From: CAYYKD01 sp964471825
GTDB taxonomy: Bacteria > Spirochaetota > GWE2-31-10 > CAYYKD01
Direction: 5' to 3'
Assembly: GCA_964471825.1 (NCBI GenBank)
Contig: CAYYKD010000011.1
Span: 1 to 64,000 of the forward strand
Length of the DNA: 64,000 nucleotides
The notes beneath the pieces were generated by a model. That model was not told the origin of the DNA, did not search any database, and saw only the letters and a list, made by a program, of their open reading frames with translations. Positions 35,079-44,773 of the stretch are shown one piece after another (position 1 is the first letter of the stretch; every line of letters begins with the position of its first letter). A program made the translations under genes and the position numbers.

Positions 35079-36857
35079 ATGTTTCGTTTATATTCAATTC
35101 AATCTCTTTTAAAAATATTTACTTTTTTTTTGATACTTATTACTTTATTTAGTTGTTCAACAATCAATTTTGGTAAACCCGTAACATATTCAACTAATAA
35201 GGAATCAAAACAAATTGAAGAGGTTGATCTCTCATTTAATTATACTGTTATGGGAATCCCTGTTTCCGGAGAAAAAAGTGTAGTAGAATATTGTTATCGA
35301 CAACAATCAACAGATAGAATATTCTATGTTATTTCATATCCGGCTGTCGGAATACTTAGAACAGATAAACTTCATAATGAATTCAGTTTTAAAAAATTTA
35401 AATCAAGGTCTCTTGATGAATTATTTGGTTATGTTGATATTAATTCTGATGATGCTTCTAAGAAGGATGGAAGAAACACATATAAAAGACCGTTTGTTAA
35501 TTTTAAAGAATCTTCCAATAATAAAAATATGATGTTTTTTTCTATTGAGCATACTCTATTTATGACAAATGATGGCGGTGACAATTGGAAGATGCAACAA
35601 CTACCGTTTAATCCTGAGAGCCAGCCTATCTATGATATTGAGTTTATTTCAGATTCTGAGATAGTTATTATTACATCTAATCGAATATTTTACTCAATTA
35701 ATGCCGGAAAAAACTGGAGTGAACTAAGATTGAATAACGATAGTTTCTACGCCTATAAATATAGTATGATTAATGTTGCGAGTATTGATAATAACCTATT
35801 CTTTACGGTAAGACAGAATGATGAAGCTGACAGCTTATTATCTAAGGAGTGTTTTAATTTTTTATATGTTGATAATACTACTACCGGCGATCTAAAAAGC
35901 GGAGTCTTTAAATATGATCTAAAAAAGAAAGAGTGGAAAAAGATAATAAATATACCTTTGATTCCTCATTTATCCGGTGAAATAGTTCGATGGTCACAAA
36001 TTTATCCTATGGATCTGTATTTATATAATTTTACAGAGAATTTTAAAAAAAATGCACTTTTTAAGGCCGGTATTCTCAATAATAGAACGAATAATTTAAA
36101 TGAATATTTAGAATATCTAGATAATACAACAGCTGAAAATTTTATGATCTTTTCTCCTATATGTAATAAGTCAGTAGTTTTTGATGAAAATTATGGTTCA
36201 TACATTATTGAAAGCATTGAGGATTACAATCAGATTGTGTTAATTAACAACAAAGTGGAATCATTGAGATATGTAAAAAAGGTCAATAATGTTTCTGAAA
36301 ATGGAGATGATCAATTCTGCTTTAGATATAACATAAGATACATTTTTAACAAATGGACAGCCGGTTTAACAAATGGTGGATCAAGAGTCTACAATAATGA
36401 CAACTCATTTATTCGTTTTACAATCAGCGATGAGTTTAAAAGATTTTTTAATAGATATATATTAGATAAAATGATGAAAAATAGTGGGATTCACCCTTTT
36501 CTACAGAAAAAAAATGAGTATAATTTAATAGAGCCTCATCTTGATCCAACTAATGGCCAAACTTATACAATTGAGATTTCTAAGGATGGTAAAGAGTGGA
36601 AACAAATTGTTGATACAAGTTATATTCGAAATATTAGTGATCCACTTTCACAAAAAAGATCTGCAATTTTTTGGTATAGAAATATTGAGCAGAAAAAAAA
36701 CTTCAAACTATCATTGTCATTTGGTTTTGACAATAGTAATAGTTATTTGGTATATCCGGATGATATAATAATAAATGATGAATTTTTATTCACAGTATTT
36801 AATTATTTCTCGATTCAAGGTTCATATAGAGATGTTTTTAAAATCAAGTTCAAATAG
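35079..36857 (+). CDS. Lipoprotein with BNR/beta-propeller repeats
   Basis: A 592-residue envelope lipoprotein. The signal peptide ends in lipobox ITLFSC near residue 26. The body has at least three Asp-box/BNR-type motifs, FMTNDGGDNWKMQQLP, YSINAGKNWSELRL and IEISKDGKEWKQI, as in sialidase-like and Ycf48-like propellers. It may bind a ligand or another envelope protein; enzymatic activity cannot be inferred. The ATG at 35079 is preferred (GAGGTG upstream); a GTG at 35067 is in frame. A palindromic element follows its stop. Confidence 0.72.
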   Translation: MFRLYSIQSLLKIFTFFLILITLFSCSTINFGKPVTYSTNKESKQIEEVDLSFNYTVMGIPVSGEKSVVEYCYRQQSTDRIFYVISYPAVGILRTDKLHNEFSFKKFKSRSLDELFGYVDINSDDASKKDGRNTYKRPFVNFKESSNNKNMMFFSIEHTLFMTNDGGDNWKMQQLPFNPESQPIYDIEFISDSEIVIITSNRIFYSINAGKNWSELRLNNDSFYAYKYSMINVASIDNNLFFTVRQNDEADSLLSKECFNFLYVDNTTTGDLKSGVFKYDLKKKEWKKIINIPLIPHLSGEIVRWSQIYPMDLYLYNFTENFKKNALFKAGILNNRTNNLNEYLEYLDNTTAENFMIFSPICNKSVVFDENYGSYIIESIEDYNQIVLINNKVESLRYVKKVNNVSENGDDQFCFRYNIRYIFNKWTAGLTNGGSRVYNNDNSFIRFTISDEFKRFFNRYILDKMMKNSGIHPFLQKKNEYNLIEPHLDPTNGQTYTIEISKDGKEWKQIVDTSYIRNISDPLSQKRSAIFWYRNIEQKKNFKLSLSFGFDNSNSYLVYPDDIIINDEFLFTVFNYFSIQGSYRDVFKIKFK

Positions 36858-36879
36858 TTTTATTGGATTTTTTAAATAC

Positions 36880-36922
36880 AGAGGCTCTTGAAATTTATTT
36901 TTGAATATTTGCAAGAGCCTCT
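36880..36922. repeat. Dispersed palindromic element, copy B (possible terminator)
   Basis: AGAGGCTCTTG (36880-36890) and CAAGAGCCTCT (36912-36922) form a perfect 11-base inverted repeat around AAATTT...AAATATTTG-like sequence. Read in reverse it is nearly identical to the element at 4903-4953 (shared CTCTTGCAAA-ATTCAAAA). It lies just after the propeller lipoprotein gene. Confidence 0.65.
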
Positions 36923-36979
36923 AGAATTTAACTTGATTTTATTAGCTTATTTTTTTATTATGTTTTCTAAGGTGTTACT

Positions 36980-39506
36980 GTGAATCAAGAGTTTGATCAA
37001 TTATTAAGTTTAATGGATATATTATTACCGGTGTTCTCTATTGGCGTGATGCTTTCCGGTATATTTTTATTTATTTACCTTTATGTTAAAGAAAATGATA
37101 TAAATCATTTAAGAGTTTTATTTTTGTCTGTTTCAAGTTTTATTTTCATATTTTGTACATCAATGATTATTTTTTTTGGTGCAATTAAACATAATTTTAT
37201 TGTATCAGTACAATTTCATCGGATTGAACAGCTCTCAACTCTATTTATGATTATAAGTTTTCTTTACTATATAAACAATATTATAGAACCATCAAAAATT
37301 ATTAAAAAGATTACTCCATTTATATATTCATTTTTAATTTTACTGACAGTATTAATAGTTGGATCAGCATTTATTATTCCAGATTCATTTATATCAATTA
37401 CTAATAGACAGATCAATAAGGTTCTCTATGAAGGTGCTTTTGGCCGTGGTGCATCAGGTCCTGTATATTCGATTAGAGATGTAATAATGTCATTGTCAAT
37501 TATATATGTTTCATTTCTATTAATCTACGATATATTTAAAAGAAAATATTTCTTTGAACACCTGCTAAATCTTGTTGGTATAACTGCATTAATTTTTTTC
37601 TCACTTGTTGATATGTTATTTGTGCATATACAATTTCATATAGATTTTATTCCGGTTCAGTTTTCAAGGACAACACTGGGTGTTACGGTTTTTACAATCA
37701 CTATGATGGCAACATCTTTAAGGAAATTTATTACAAATGCTCTCGATGTTAGAAATGCATATAAAATGTTAAATGAAACAAATCATAGATTTAATCAAAT
37801 TTCAGAAAATATTAACGAAGTGTTTTGGCTTACAAATGCCGATTTCAGTAAAATATTATATATAAGTCATGCCTTTGAAAAACAGTGGGGATTATCCAGA
37901 GAAACTCTTTATGCTTTTCCTCAGGGGTGGATCAACTCTGTATATCATGAAGATGTCGATGAAGTCTATAGTATTATTAAGTCAGATGACCCATCTCTCA
38001 GATCTTTATTTGAATATAGAATTAGAAAACTTGATGGAACAATAGTGTGGATAAGGGATCGATGGTTTCAGATTAAAGATAATGATGCTAAGATTACAGG
38101 ATGGGCTAGAGTTACTGAGGATATAACTGAATATAAATCAACAGAGTCTGCTCTAAGTTATGTTTCATATCATGATAGTCTTACACAATTACCAAATCGT
38201 AAAGCATTCTATGAAAAATTTGAAGATGCTATTGCTCAGGCTGAAAGATCTGATAATGAAAAAACAAGAGTAGTCTTTTTTCTAGATCTTGATAAGTTCA
38301 AAGAGGTTAATGAAACACTAGGTTATGATATTGGCGATAAGCTTCTTCAGGATGTTTCCATAAGAATAAAGGAATGTCTAAGAAAGAGTGATTATTTCTT
38401 TAGGTTGGGTGGGGATGAGTTCGCAATTGTCTTAAATAAGCTTAATAAAGAGTCTGATGCAGTGTGGGTTGCAGAAAAAATTAATAGTGCAATATCTAAA
38501 CCATTCATTATTGATAAGCATGAAATATTTATTGGTATTAGTATTGGTATTTGTATTTATCCTGATAACGGGAAAAGTATTGATGTCTTATTGAAGAATG
38601 TAGATACAGCACTTACTCAGGCAAAAAGAGAAAAATCAAAGTATATTTTTTATGATAAAGCAATGAATGAAAATATGATAAAACGCAAGAATATTGAAAA
38701 TAAACTCAGAAAAGCAATTGAAAATCAGGAACTAAAACTGTTTTATCAGCCATTTATTGATAAAGATATGCAGATAATTGGTATGGAGGCATTGATCAGG
38801 TGGCAAAATAAAGAGTTGGGAAATATTCCACCGATAGACTTCATATATATTGCCGAGGATAACGGTTTTATTATTGATATTGGTAATTGGGCTCTAGAGC
38901 AGGCATGTCGGGATATCAAAGACTTTATAAAGGTTAGCAATGATAAATTAAAACTATCAAAAGAACTTGGTGTTTCAAGACAGGCTGTTTCTAAATATGT
39001 TAAAGGAGNNNNNNNNNNCTGCTTATCAATTTAAACAAAGTAATCTTATCGATCAGGTCTTGTATTATACAGAGGTATTTAAAGTACATCCATCTAATTT
39101 AGAGTTGGAGATAACAGAAAGTTGTGTTATGGATGACCCGGTCAAATCAATTGAGATAATGATGAATTTAAAAGAGAAAGGTTTTGATTTTTCGATAGAT
39201 GATTTTGGAACAGGATATTCATCACTTAGTTATATTGTTAAGTTTCCAATAGCAAAATTAAAGATTGATAGATCTTTTGTGCAGGATCTTTTTGAAGATG
39301 AAAAAAATCGCGAGATAGCACGAGTAATAATTAATATGGCTCATAATCTTAAATTTAAAGTTATTGCTGAAGGTGTTGAGACCAAAGAACAGATGAATTT
39401 TTTATTAGGCGAGAGTTGTGATTTTTTGCAAGGTTATCTTTTTAGTAAGGCTGTTCCTAAAGATGAGATGATTGAATTATTAAAGGATAAGAAGATTATT
39501 CGTTAA
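36980..39506 (+). CDS. Membrane diguanylate cyclase/phosphodiesterase (PAS-GGDEF-EAL)
   Basis: A c-di-GMP turnover protein of about 840 residues, starting at a GTG after AAGGTG. An N-terminal membrane domain of six or seven helices (about 1-250) resembles MASE/7TM sensors, and is followed by a PAS_3 domain (about 265-385). In the GGDEF domain the active site GGDEF is intact (477-481), with the inhibitory RxxD site as RKSD (468-471). The EAL domain has EAL at 603-605, DDFGTGYSSL and EGVE. Both catalytic motifs look active. The gene is split by a ten-N gap at 39009, and 38960-39008 is not EAL sequence (see findings). The 3' end overlaps folC by eleven bases. Confidence 0.88.
39009..39018. other. 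Assembly gap (10 N) inside the EAL domain
   Basis: Ten Ns split the EAL domain. The frame does not match across the gap: one reading stops soon after it, and the other resumes as AYQFKQSNLIDQV. The left flank carries 49 bases of unrelated sequence. Confidence 0.92.
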
Positions 39507-40839
39507 AATCTGTGACTATAATATTTTTATTGTAGTAGTCAATAAAAGGGCCACATAAATAAAAAGATCCTGTAATTACTAATGGTGTATCTATTTTAAA
39601 GATATAGTCAAATGCCTGTTTTTGGTCAACTATACACTCTGATTTGTATCTTTTAGATATAAAGTTGTAAATGTTTTCATGGTTGCTAGTTTTATATGAG
39701 TCAATAGCTGTTATGATTATTCGTTCGGATATTGCTCCTATAGATTTATAAAATGTTTTATAATCCTTCTCTTTTGCCATACCGCTAAGAAATGTCCATT
39801 TTTTTATATTTTTAAAATGTTTATTTAATGTGGACACAAGTGATCTTGCACTATCCTTATTATGTGCAGCATCAACTATGATTGGTTTTGTTTTATTAAG
39901 CACGGTAAACCTTCCGGGAAATGATATTTCTAAAATATATGGTTTTTTGTCATAAACATTAAATATTTTTTCTATACTTTCAGGGATTATAACTGATAAT
40001 GAAGCTAGAGAAGTAATCAGGTTATGTATCTGGTGATCCCCAAAAAGAGGCAATTTAAAGGATCTTATCCATTTTTTATACTTCAGGCTAAATTCAAGTC
40101 CGTCATTAAGATATCTTTTATTTAAAATCGTAAACAATTTTTCAGATTGAATAATTGGTGAACACTTTTGTTTTGCGTATTTTTTTAGAATATTAGTTAC
40201 CGAATAATTCTGTTTAGATGATATAACAGGTACATTTTGTTTGATAATCCCGGCCTTTTCAGCTGCAATTTTGGTAATTGTGTTTCCAAGAATCTCAGTG
40301 TGATCCATGCCTATAGTTGTTATTATAGAAGCGATTGGTTTAACAATGTTAGTTGTATCTAGTCTTCCTCCTAGCCCTGTTTCTATTACAAGATAATCCG
40401 GTTTGAGTTCCATGGCACATAAAAGGAAGATTGTAAAAAAAAGCTCAAAAGTGGTTGGCTTTACACATGGATCGTTTTTTGTGTCTAAAATAGTTGATTT
40501 AATATGATTTGAATATTTAATAAATAAATCTTCACTAATATTTTTAAGATCTAATTGAATTCTTTCTAGAGGGGTTAATAGATGGGGAGAGAGAAAAGAC
40601 AAAACTCTATATCCATTATCCATTAATAATTTTGATGTGATAACTGTAGTTGAACCTTTGCCTTTTGTACCTGCAATATGAATTATCTTAAAATTTTTAA
40701 GTGAAATTTTAAGTAATGAAAGGATTGATTCAATGTTATTTAGATTGTAGTTATTTTTTGATGCTCTCGATCCGATTGAGTTTTCTAGGTTGATGAATGA
40801 ATAAAGGTAGTCTAGGGCGTCATCTAGAGTTTTTAACAT
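39496..40839 (-). CDS. folC: Folylpolyglutamate synthase / dihydrofolate synthase
   Basis: Mur-ligase-fold enzyme of 447 residues adding glutamate to folates (and often to dihydropteroate). It has the P-loop IAGTKGKGSTTVI, LSPHLLTPLERIQ, ETGLGGRLDTTN, TTIGMDHTEILGNTITKIAAEKAGII, and the C-terminal VDAAHNKDSARSL with SGMAKEKDY. Length and motif order are standard. No good ribosome-binding site precedes the ATG. It is convergent with the GGDEF-EAL gene and divergent from purN, another folate-using gene. Confidence 0.94.
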   Translation of the reverse strand: MLKTLDDALDYLYSFINLENSIGSRASKNNYNLNNIESILSLLKISLKNFKIIHIAGTKGKGSTTVITSKLLMDNGYRVLSFLSPHLLTPLERIQLDLKNISEDLFIKYSNHIKSTILDTKNDPCVKPTTFELFFTIFLLCAMELKPDYLVIETGLGGRLDTTNIVKPIASIITTIGMDHTEILGNTITKIAAEKAGIIKQNVPVISSKQNYSVTNILKKYAKQKCSPIIQSEKLFTILNKRYLNDGLEFSLKYKKWIRSFKLPLFGDHQIHNLITSLASLSVIIPESIEKIFNVYDKKPYILEISFPGRFTVLNKTKPIIVDAAHNKDSARSLVSTLNKHFKNIKKWTFLSGMAKEKDYKTFYKSIGAISERIIITAIDSYKTSNHENIYNFISKRYKSECIVDQKQAFDYIFKIDTPLVITGSFYLCGPFIDYYNKNIIVTDFNE

Positions 40840-40958
40840 TATTACGATATACCATAATAATTTTATATAATCAATTAACTTTCAGATAAATATTTTTATT
40901 GATATTATTGAATTATTCTATTATAAATGTAGTCTATACATGATCAGGAGTTGATTTG

Positions 40959-41537
40959 ATGATTAAGATTGTTGTTTTTGCATCTGGAAATGGGTCAAAT
41001 TTTCAATCGATTATTGAAAATTTTAAAAATACTGAGGATATAAAAGTAATAAGTTTAATCTGTGATAGGAAAGATGCTTATGTAATACAGCGAGCTGTGA
41101 AAAACAATATCCCCTATGATTATATTAATTATAAAGAAAACGGAAAAATCCAGGCTGAAAATATTATTTTGCAAAAACTAGCCGATATTCAACCTGATTT
41201 AATAGTTCTTGCCGGATTTATGAGAATATTTTCACCTTATTTTATTAGTAATATTAATGTTCCGATAGTAAATATTCATCCATCATTGTTACCTAATCAC
41301 AAGGGGGCAAATGCAATTGAACGGGCATTTTATTCTAATGATGAATATTCCGGAATTACGATACATTATGTAAATGAAGAGGTTGATGGTGGGGAAATAA
41401 TATATTCTGAGCAGATAAAAGTTAATAGGGAACAAACTTTAGAGGACTTTAAGGAATGCATTCATACTATAGAAAGAAGGGTGTATCCGCAAGTCATAAC
41501 AGAGATATGTCATAAAATCAAAGGAGAAATGAAATAG
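40959..41537 (+). CDS. purN: Phosphoribosylglycinamide formyltransferase
   Basis: Transfers a formyl group from 10-formyl-THF to GAR in purine synthesis. At 192 residues it is normal length. FASGNGSNFQSII binds the phosphoribosyl group. VNIHPSLLPNHKGANAI has the catalytic Asn and His, and HYVNEEVDGGEII the catalytic Asp. The ATG at 40959 is chosen, eight bases after AGGAG. It is followed one base later by the PC4-like gene. Confidence 0.95.
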   Translation: MIKIVVFASGNGSNFQSIIENFKNTEDIKVISLICDRKDAYVIQRAVKNNIPYDYINYKENGKIQAENIILQKLADIQPDLIVLAGFMRIFSPYFISNINVPIVNIHPSLLPNHKGANAIERAFYSNDEYSGITIHYVNEEVDGGEIIYSEQIKVNREQTLEDFKECIHTIERRVYPQVITEICHKIKGEMK

Positions 41538-41538
41538 T

Positions 41539-41796
41539 ATGTCAGAAACAACAAAAAATTTGGGTGTAATTGGTCTGGATGAGAATGGAGCACCTGTAAA
41601 TGGTACAAAAGAACCAATAATGGTGTCATTATCTTCATTTAAAAATGCTAAGTACTTAGATATAAGGAAATATTACTTTGCTGAGAACGGTGAAATGCTA
41701 CCTACAAAAAAAGGTGTCACACTTCATAAAGATCAGTTATCTGAGTTAATAAAAATTTTATCTGATAATAAGGTTGAAATAGATAATTGGCTGTAA
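41539..41796 (+). CDS. PC4-like (YdbC-type) ssDNA-binding protein
   Basis: An 85-residue protein whose C-terminal 60 residues match the PC4/p15 fold: VSLSSFKNAKYLDIRKYYF, then ENGEMLPTKKGVTLHKDQLSELIKIL. In eukaryotes PC4 is a transcription coactivator. Bacterial members bind single-stranded nucleic acid and are thought to act in repair or transcription. The start codon directly follows the purN stop, with AAGGAG about 13 bases upstream inside purN, so the two genes are coupled. Confidence 0.8.
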   Translation: MSETTKNLGVIGLDENGAPVNGTKEPIMVSLSSFKNAKYLDIRKYYFAENGEMLPTKKGVTLHKDQLSELIKILSDNKVEIDNWL

Positions 41797-41871
41797 ATAT
41801 AATGTAAAAGGGATTTATCATTTCAATTGATTAGTATAGATTGTATATATAATTAATTGATGGAGATATAT

Positions 41872-42858
41872 ATGGATATAGAAGTTAAAGAGATCCACAG
41901 CAAGGTTGAAAAAGAGTTAAATTATATTGAGTCAATATATAATGAAATAAAAAAGAGAATAGTCGGCCAAGATGAAATGATTAATGGAGTAATGCTCGGT
42001 ATGCTTACCGGAGGACATATACTAATTGAGGGCGTTCCGGGATTAGCTAAAACTATGATGATTAAGACCCTATCAGATGTCTTGAGTCTTGATTTTAAAC
42101 GGATTCAGTTTACACCTGATTTACTACCCTCAGACATAATTGGTACATTGATTTATAATCAGAAAACAGGCGAGTTTGAACCAAAAAAAGGGCCAGTATT
42201 TACTAATCTTATTTTAGCAGATGAGATAAATCGTGCCCCTGCAAAAGTTCAGTCTGCACTTCTTGAAGCAATGCAAGAAAAACAGGTTACCATCGGAGAT
42301 CATACTTATCATCTTCCCAGTCCTTTTTTAGTTATGGCTACTCAAAATCCGATAGAGCAGGAGGGGACATATAATCTTCCTGAAGCACAAGTGGACAGAT
42401 TTATGTTGAAGATTAAAATTACCTATCCAACAAAGAGTGATGAGAAGATTGTACTCGATAGAATGATAAATAAAACTGAGATTGCGGTAAATAAAGTTAT
42501 AACAGTAGAAAAACTCAAAGAACTCTCTGATCTATCTGAAGAAATATTTATTTCAGAAAGAATTAAAAATTATATTGTTGATATAGTCTGTTCAACAAGA
42601 AATCCATCTGATTATGGATTGAAAATTGAGAAGCTGATAGATTATGGTGCGTCTCCAAGGGCATCGATCTTTTTAGCAAGAGCTGCTAAAGCACAGGCTC
42701 TTTTATCAGGAAGGGGATTTGTAACGGCTGATGATGTGAAGAGTGTAAGCCACTCAGTTCTTAGGCATAGGATTATTCTCAGCTATGAAGCTGAGGCTGA
42801 ATCAATAACCTCTGAAGATATCATTAAAGATATATTTAATAGTGTTGTAGTACCGTAG
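41872..42858 (+). CDS. MoxR-family AAA+ ATPase of the Bat operon
   Basis: A 328-residue AAA+ chaperone-like ATPase. Walker A is EGVPGLAKTMM, Walker B ILADEINRAP, sensor 1 MATQNP, followed by EQEGTYNLPEAQVDRF and a C-terminal lid with YGASPRASIFLARAA. MoxR proteins are thought to insert metals or help assemble the vWA partner encoded downstream. The ATG at 41872 lies after TGGAG. It is the first gene of the Bat operon. Confidence 0.92.
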   Translation: MDIEVKEIHSKVEKELNYIESIYNEIKKRIVGQDEMINGVMLGMLTGGHILIEGVPGLAKTMMIKTLSDVLSLDFKRIQFTPDLLPSDIIGTLIYNQKTGEFEPKKGPVFTNLILADEINRAPAKVQSALLEAMQEKQVTIGDHTYHLPSPFLVMATQNPIEQEGTYNLPEAQVDRFMLKIKITYPTKSDEKIVLDRMINKTEIAVNKVITVEKLKELSDLSEEIFISERIKNYIVDIVCSTRNPSDYGLKIEKLIDYGASPRASIFLARAAKAQALLSGRGFVTADDVKSVSHSVLRHRIILSYEAEAESITSEDIIKDIFNSVVVP

Positions 42859-42870
42859 CAGGTTAAAAAT

Positions 42871-43794
42871 ATGTTTAATTTTGCAAAAAAAAATAGTCAA
42901 ACATCATTAAATGAAAGCAATAAAATTCCTCCGGAGCTATTTAAGAAAATACGAAAAATAGAATTTAGTACCCGTAAAATGGTTAATGAGATGTTAAGCG
43001 GTAGATATAGCTCATTATTTCGTGGTTTTGGTATGGAGTTTGAGGATGTACGGGAGTATTTTGCAGGGGATGATTACAGAAGAATTGATTGGAATGTTAC
43101 TGCAAGACATGATAAACCATATGTAAAAAGGTTTCATGAGGAGCGGCAGTTAAGCGTTACATTATTGATTGATATATCAGGTTCTCTAGAATTCGGGTCA
43201 TCAGTTATAACAAAAGGTGAAAAAATAGCTGAAATGTCTGCCTTGCTTGCTTTTACAGCATTATCAAATCATGATAAAATTGGTACAATACTTTTTACTG
43301 ATAAAGTAGAGAAGTATATTCCACCTAATAGTAAAAGAAATACAGTTTTGCGAATGATAAGAGATATTCTCTATCATAAGAGATCTAGAAAGAAGACTGA
43401 TCTAAACTTAGGTCTTGAGTATGCAATAGACAATATGAAAAGAAGAGGTATAATATTCATCTTTTCAGATTTTTTTTGTGATATAGACAAAAAGAAGTTA
43501 ACTATTGCAGCAAGAAAACATGATTTAATTCCGGTGATTGTATCAGATGAGTTTGAGTATGCACAGCCTGGTGTTGGGATTATTGAAGCTATTGATAATG
43601 AGACCGGACGAAAGCAATTAATAGATACAGAAAGTAATGTCTATAGGGCATTTATAGAACAGAGGAAATCAACTGTTGCTGATAAAATTCAAATTTTTAA
43701 AAAAATCGGTATTGAACCTATAATACTTGACTGTAATGATGACATTGAAAAAATTATAATAGAATATTTTTATAGAAGGTCAAAAAAGAGGTAG
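42871..43794 (+). CDS. DUF58 protein with vWA-like domain
   Basis: A 307-residue cytoplasmic protein typical of Bat operons. RGFGMEFEDVREYFAGDDYRRIDWNVTARHDKPYVKRF is split here as two family signatures (RGFGMEFEDVREYFAGDDYR and IDWNVTARHDKPYVKRF), then a von Willebrand A-like fold with MIDAS residues DISGSLEFGSS. It is thought to work with the MoxR ATPase. Spacing is 12 bases after moxR and 3 bases before the next gene. Confidence 0.9.
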   Translation: MFNFAKKNSQTSLNESNKIPPELFKKIRKIEFSTRKMVNEMLSGRYSSLFRGFGMEFEDVREYFAGDDYRRIDWNVTARHDKPYVKRFHEERQLSVTLLIDISGSLEFGSSVITKGEKIAEMSALLAFTALSNHDKIGTILFTDKVEKYIPPNSKRNTVLRMIRDILYHKRSRKKTDLNLGLEYAIDNMKRRGIIFIFSDFFCDIDKKKLTIAARKHDLIPVIVSDEFEYAQPGVGIIEAIDNETGRKQLIDTESNVYRAFIEQRKSTVADKIQIFKKIGIEPIILDCNDDIEKIIIEYFYRRSKKR

Positions 43795-43797
43795 ATT

Positions 43798-44772
43798 TTG
43801 AAAAAAATCCTGTTTTTATTTATACTATTTTTCTCTAATTGTATCATTTTCTCATTAGATATTAGTGATTCAATAGATATTAATAAAATTAAAATTGGTG
43901 AGAGGATAAACCTTGATATAGAATTAAAAGATGATCAGGTTTCTCTTAATAATATGAAGATATTGTCTGTTGAAATTAATAAAGTAATTGATGGATTTGA
44001 ATTAATTGATACTATCAAAAATATCGAAGAGTCTTCTGTAAAAATTAGATTGATATTTACTATATTTGAGCCGGGAAAATATGAAGATGTCGTGTTTTTA
44101 TTGTTTATTGATAATCAAAAAGGTGATGTTTTAAAACTAAATACTTCTAAATATAGTATACAAGTTGAACGGGTATTTACCCCTGAAGAAATTGAGTTGA
44201 TAAAATCATCTGAAGATCCGCAAGAAATTAAATTCCTAAAACCACCGGAAGATTTAGAAAAATTCAGTTTCGAGTTTTCAGGCATTGTTAAAACAATAAG
44301 TATTCTACTTTTAATATTGTTATTAGGATTGATAAGTTATTATATTTTGTATAACTTTATTTTTAAGAAAAAAAATGATAATAGAGGGCGTGACCCAAAT
44401 TTATCACCATATGAGCAGTTCTTGGTAGATATAAATAGAATTAATTTTGATATTAATGATTCTTCTGAATCAACCTCACTTAAGATATCACAGCTTACTG
44501 AGGTTTATAAAGAGCTTATAAGTAATGCCTTTCACAAAAATGCACCTGCTTCAACTACTAATGAGTTAATTTCAATCCTACGATCAATTAGAATAGATAG
44601 TGATTCAGTTAATACTATAAAAAAGCTCTTTAATAGGCTTGATATGGTTAAATTTGCTAAGTCATCTATAACTTATGATGAATTGATGGAAGCTAGAGAG
44701 TTAATTGTAAAATCTGCTACTGAGATAAATCATAGTTATCTAGTTGCAAGTAATATTGATGAGGTCAAGTAG
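43798..44772 (+). CDS. Bat-operon membrane protein of unknown function
   Basis: A 324-residue protein starting at a TTG four bases after the DUF58 stop, with AGAGG upstream. It has a signal peptide (residues 1-17), a periplasmic beta-rich domain (about 20-155), one transmembrane helix (TISILLLILLLGLISYYIL, about 166-186) and a cytoplasmic helical domain. This layout is like the DUF4381-type or short BatD-like proteins commonly found between DUF58 and BatA genes. It overlaps nothing but abuts batA by two bases. Confidence 0.75.
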   Translation: MKKILFLFILFFSNCIIFSLDISDSIDINKIKIGERINLDIELKDDQVSLNNMKILSVEINKVIDGFELIDTIKNIEESSVKIRLIFTIFEPGKYEDVVFLLFIDNQKGDVLKLNTSKYSIQVERVFTPEEIELIKSSEDPQEIKFLKPPEDLEKFSFEFSGIVKTISILLLILLLGLISYYILYNFIFKKKNDNRGRDPNLSPYEQFLVDINRINFDINDSSESTSLKISQLTEVYKELISNAFHKNAPASTTNELISILRSIRIDSDSVNTIKKLFNRLDMVKFAKSSITYDELMEARELIVKSATEINHSYLVASNIDEVK

Positions 44773-44773
44773 T

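Noticed and set aside
38960..39008. A separate small HTH regulator gene
   Set aside because: Only about 16 codons of HTH sequence are present, in frame with the EAL protein and ending at a gap; a mis-join is more likely than a real gene here.
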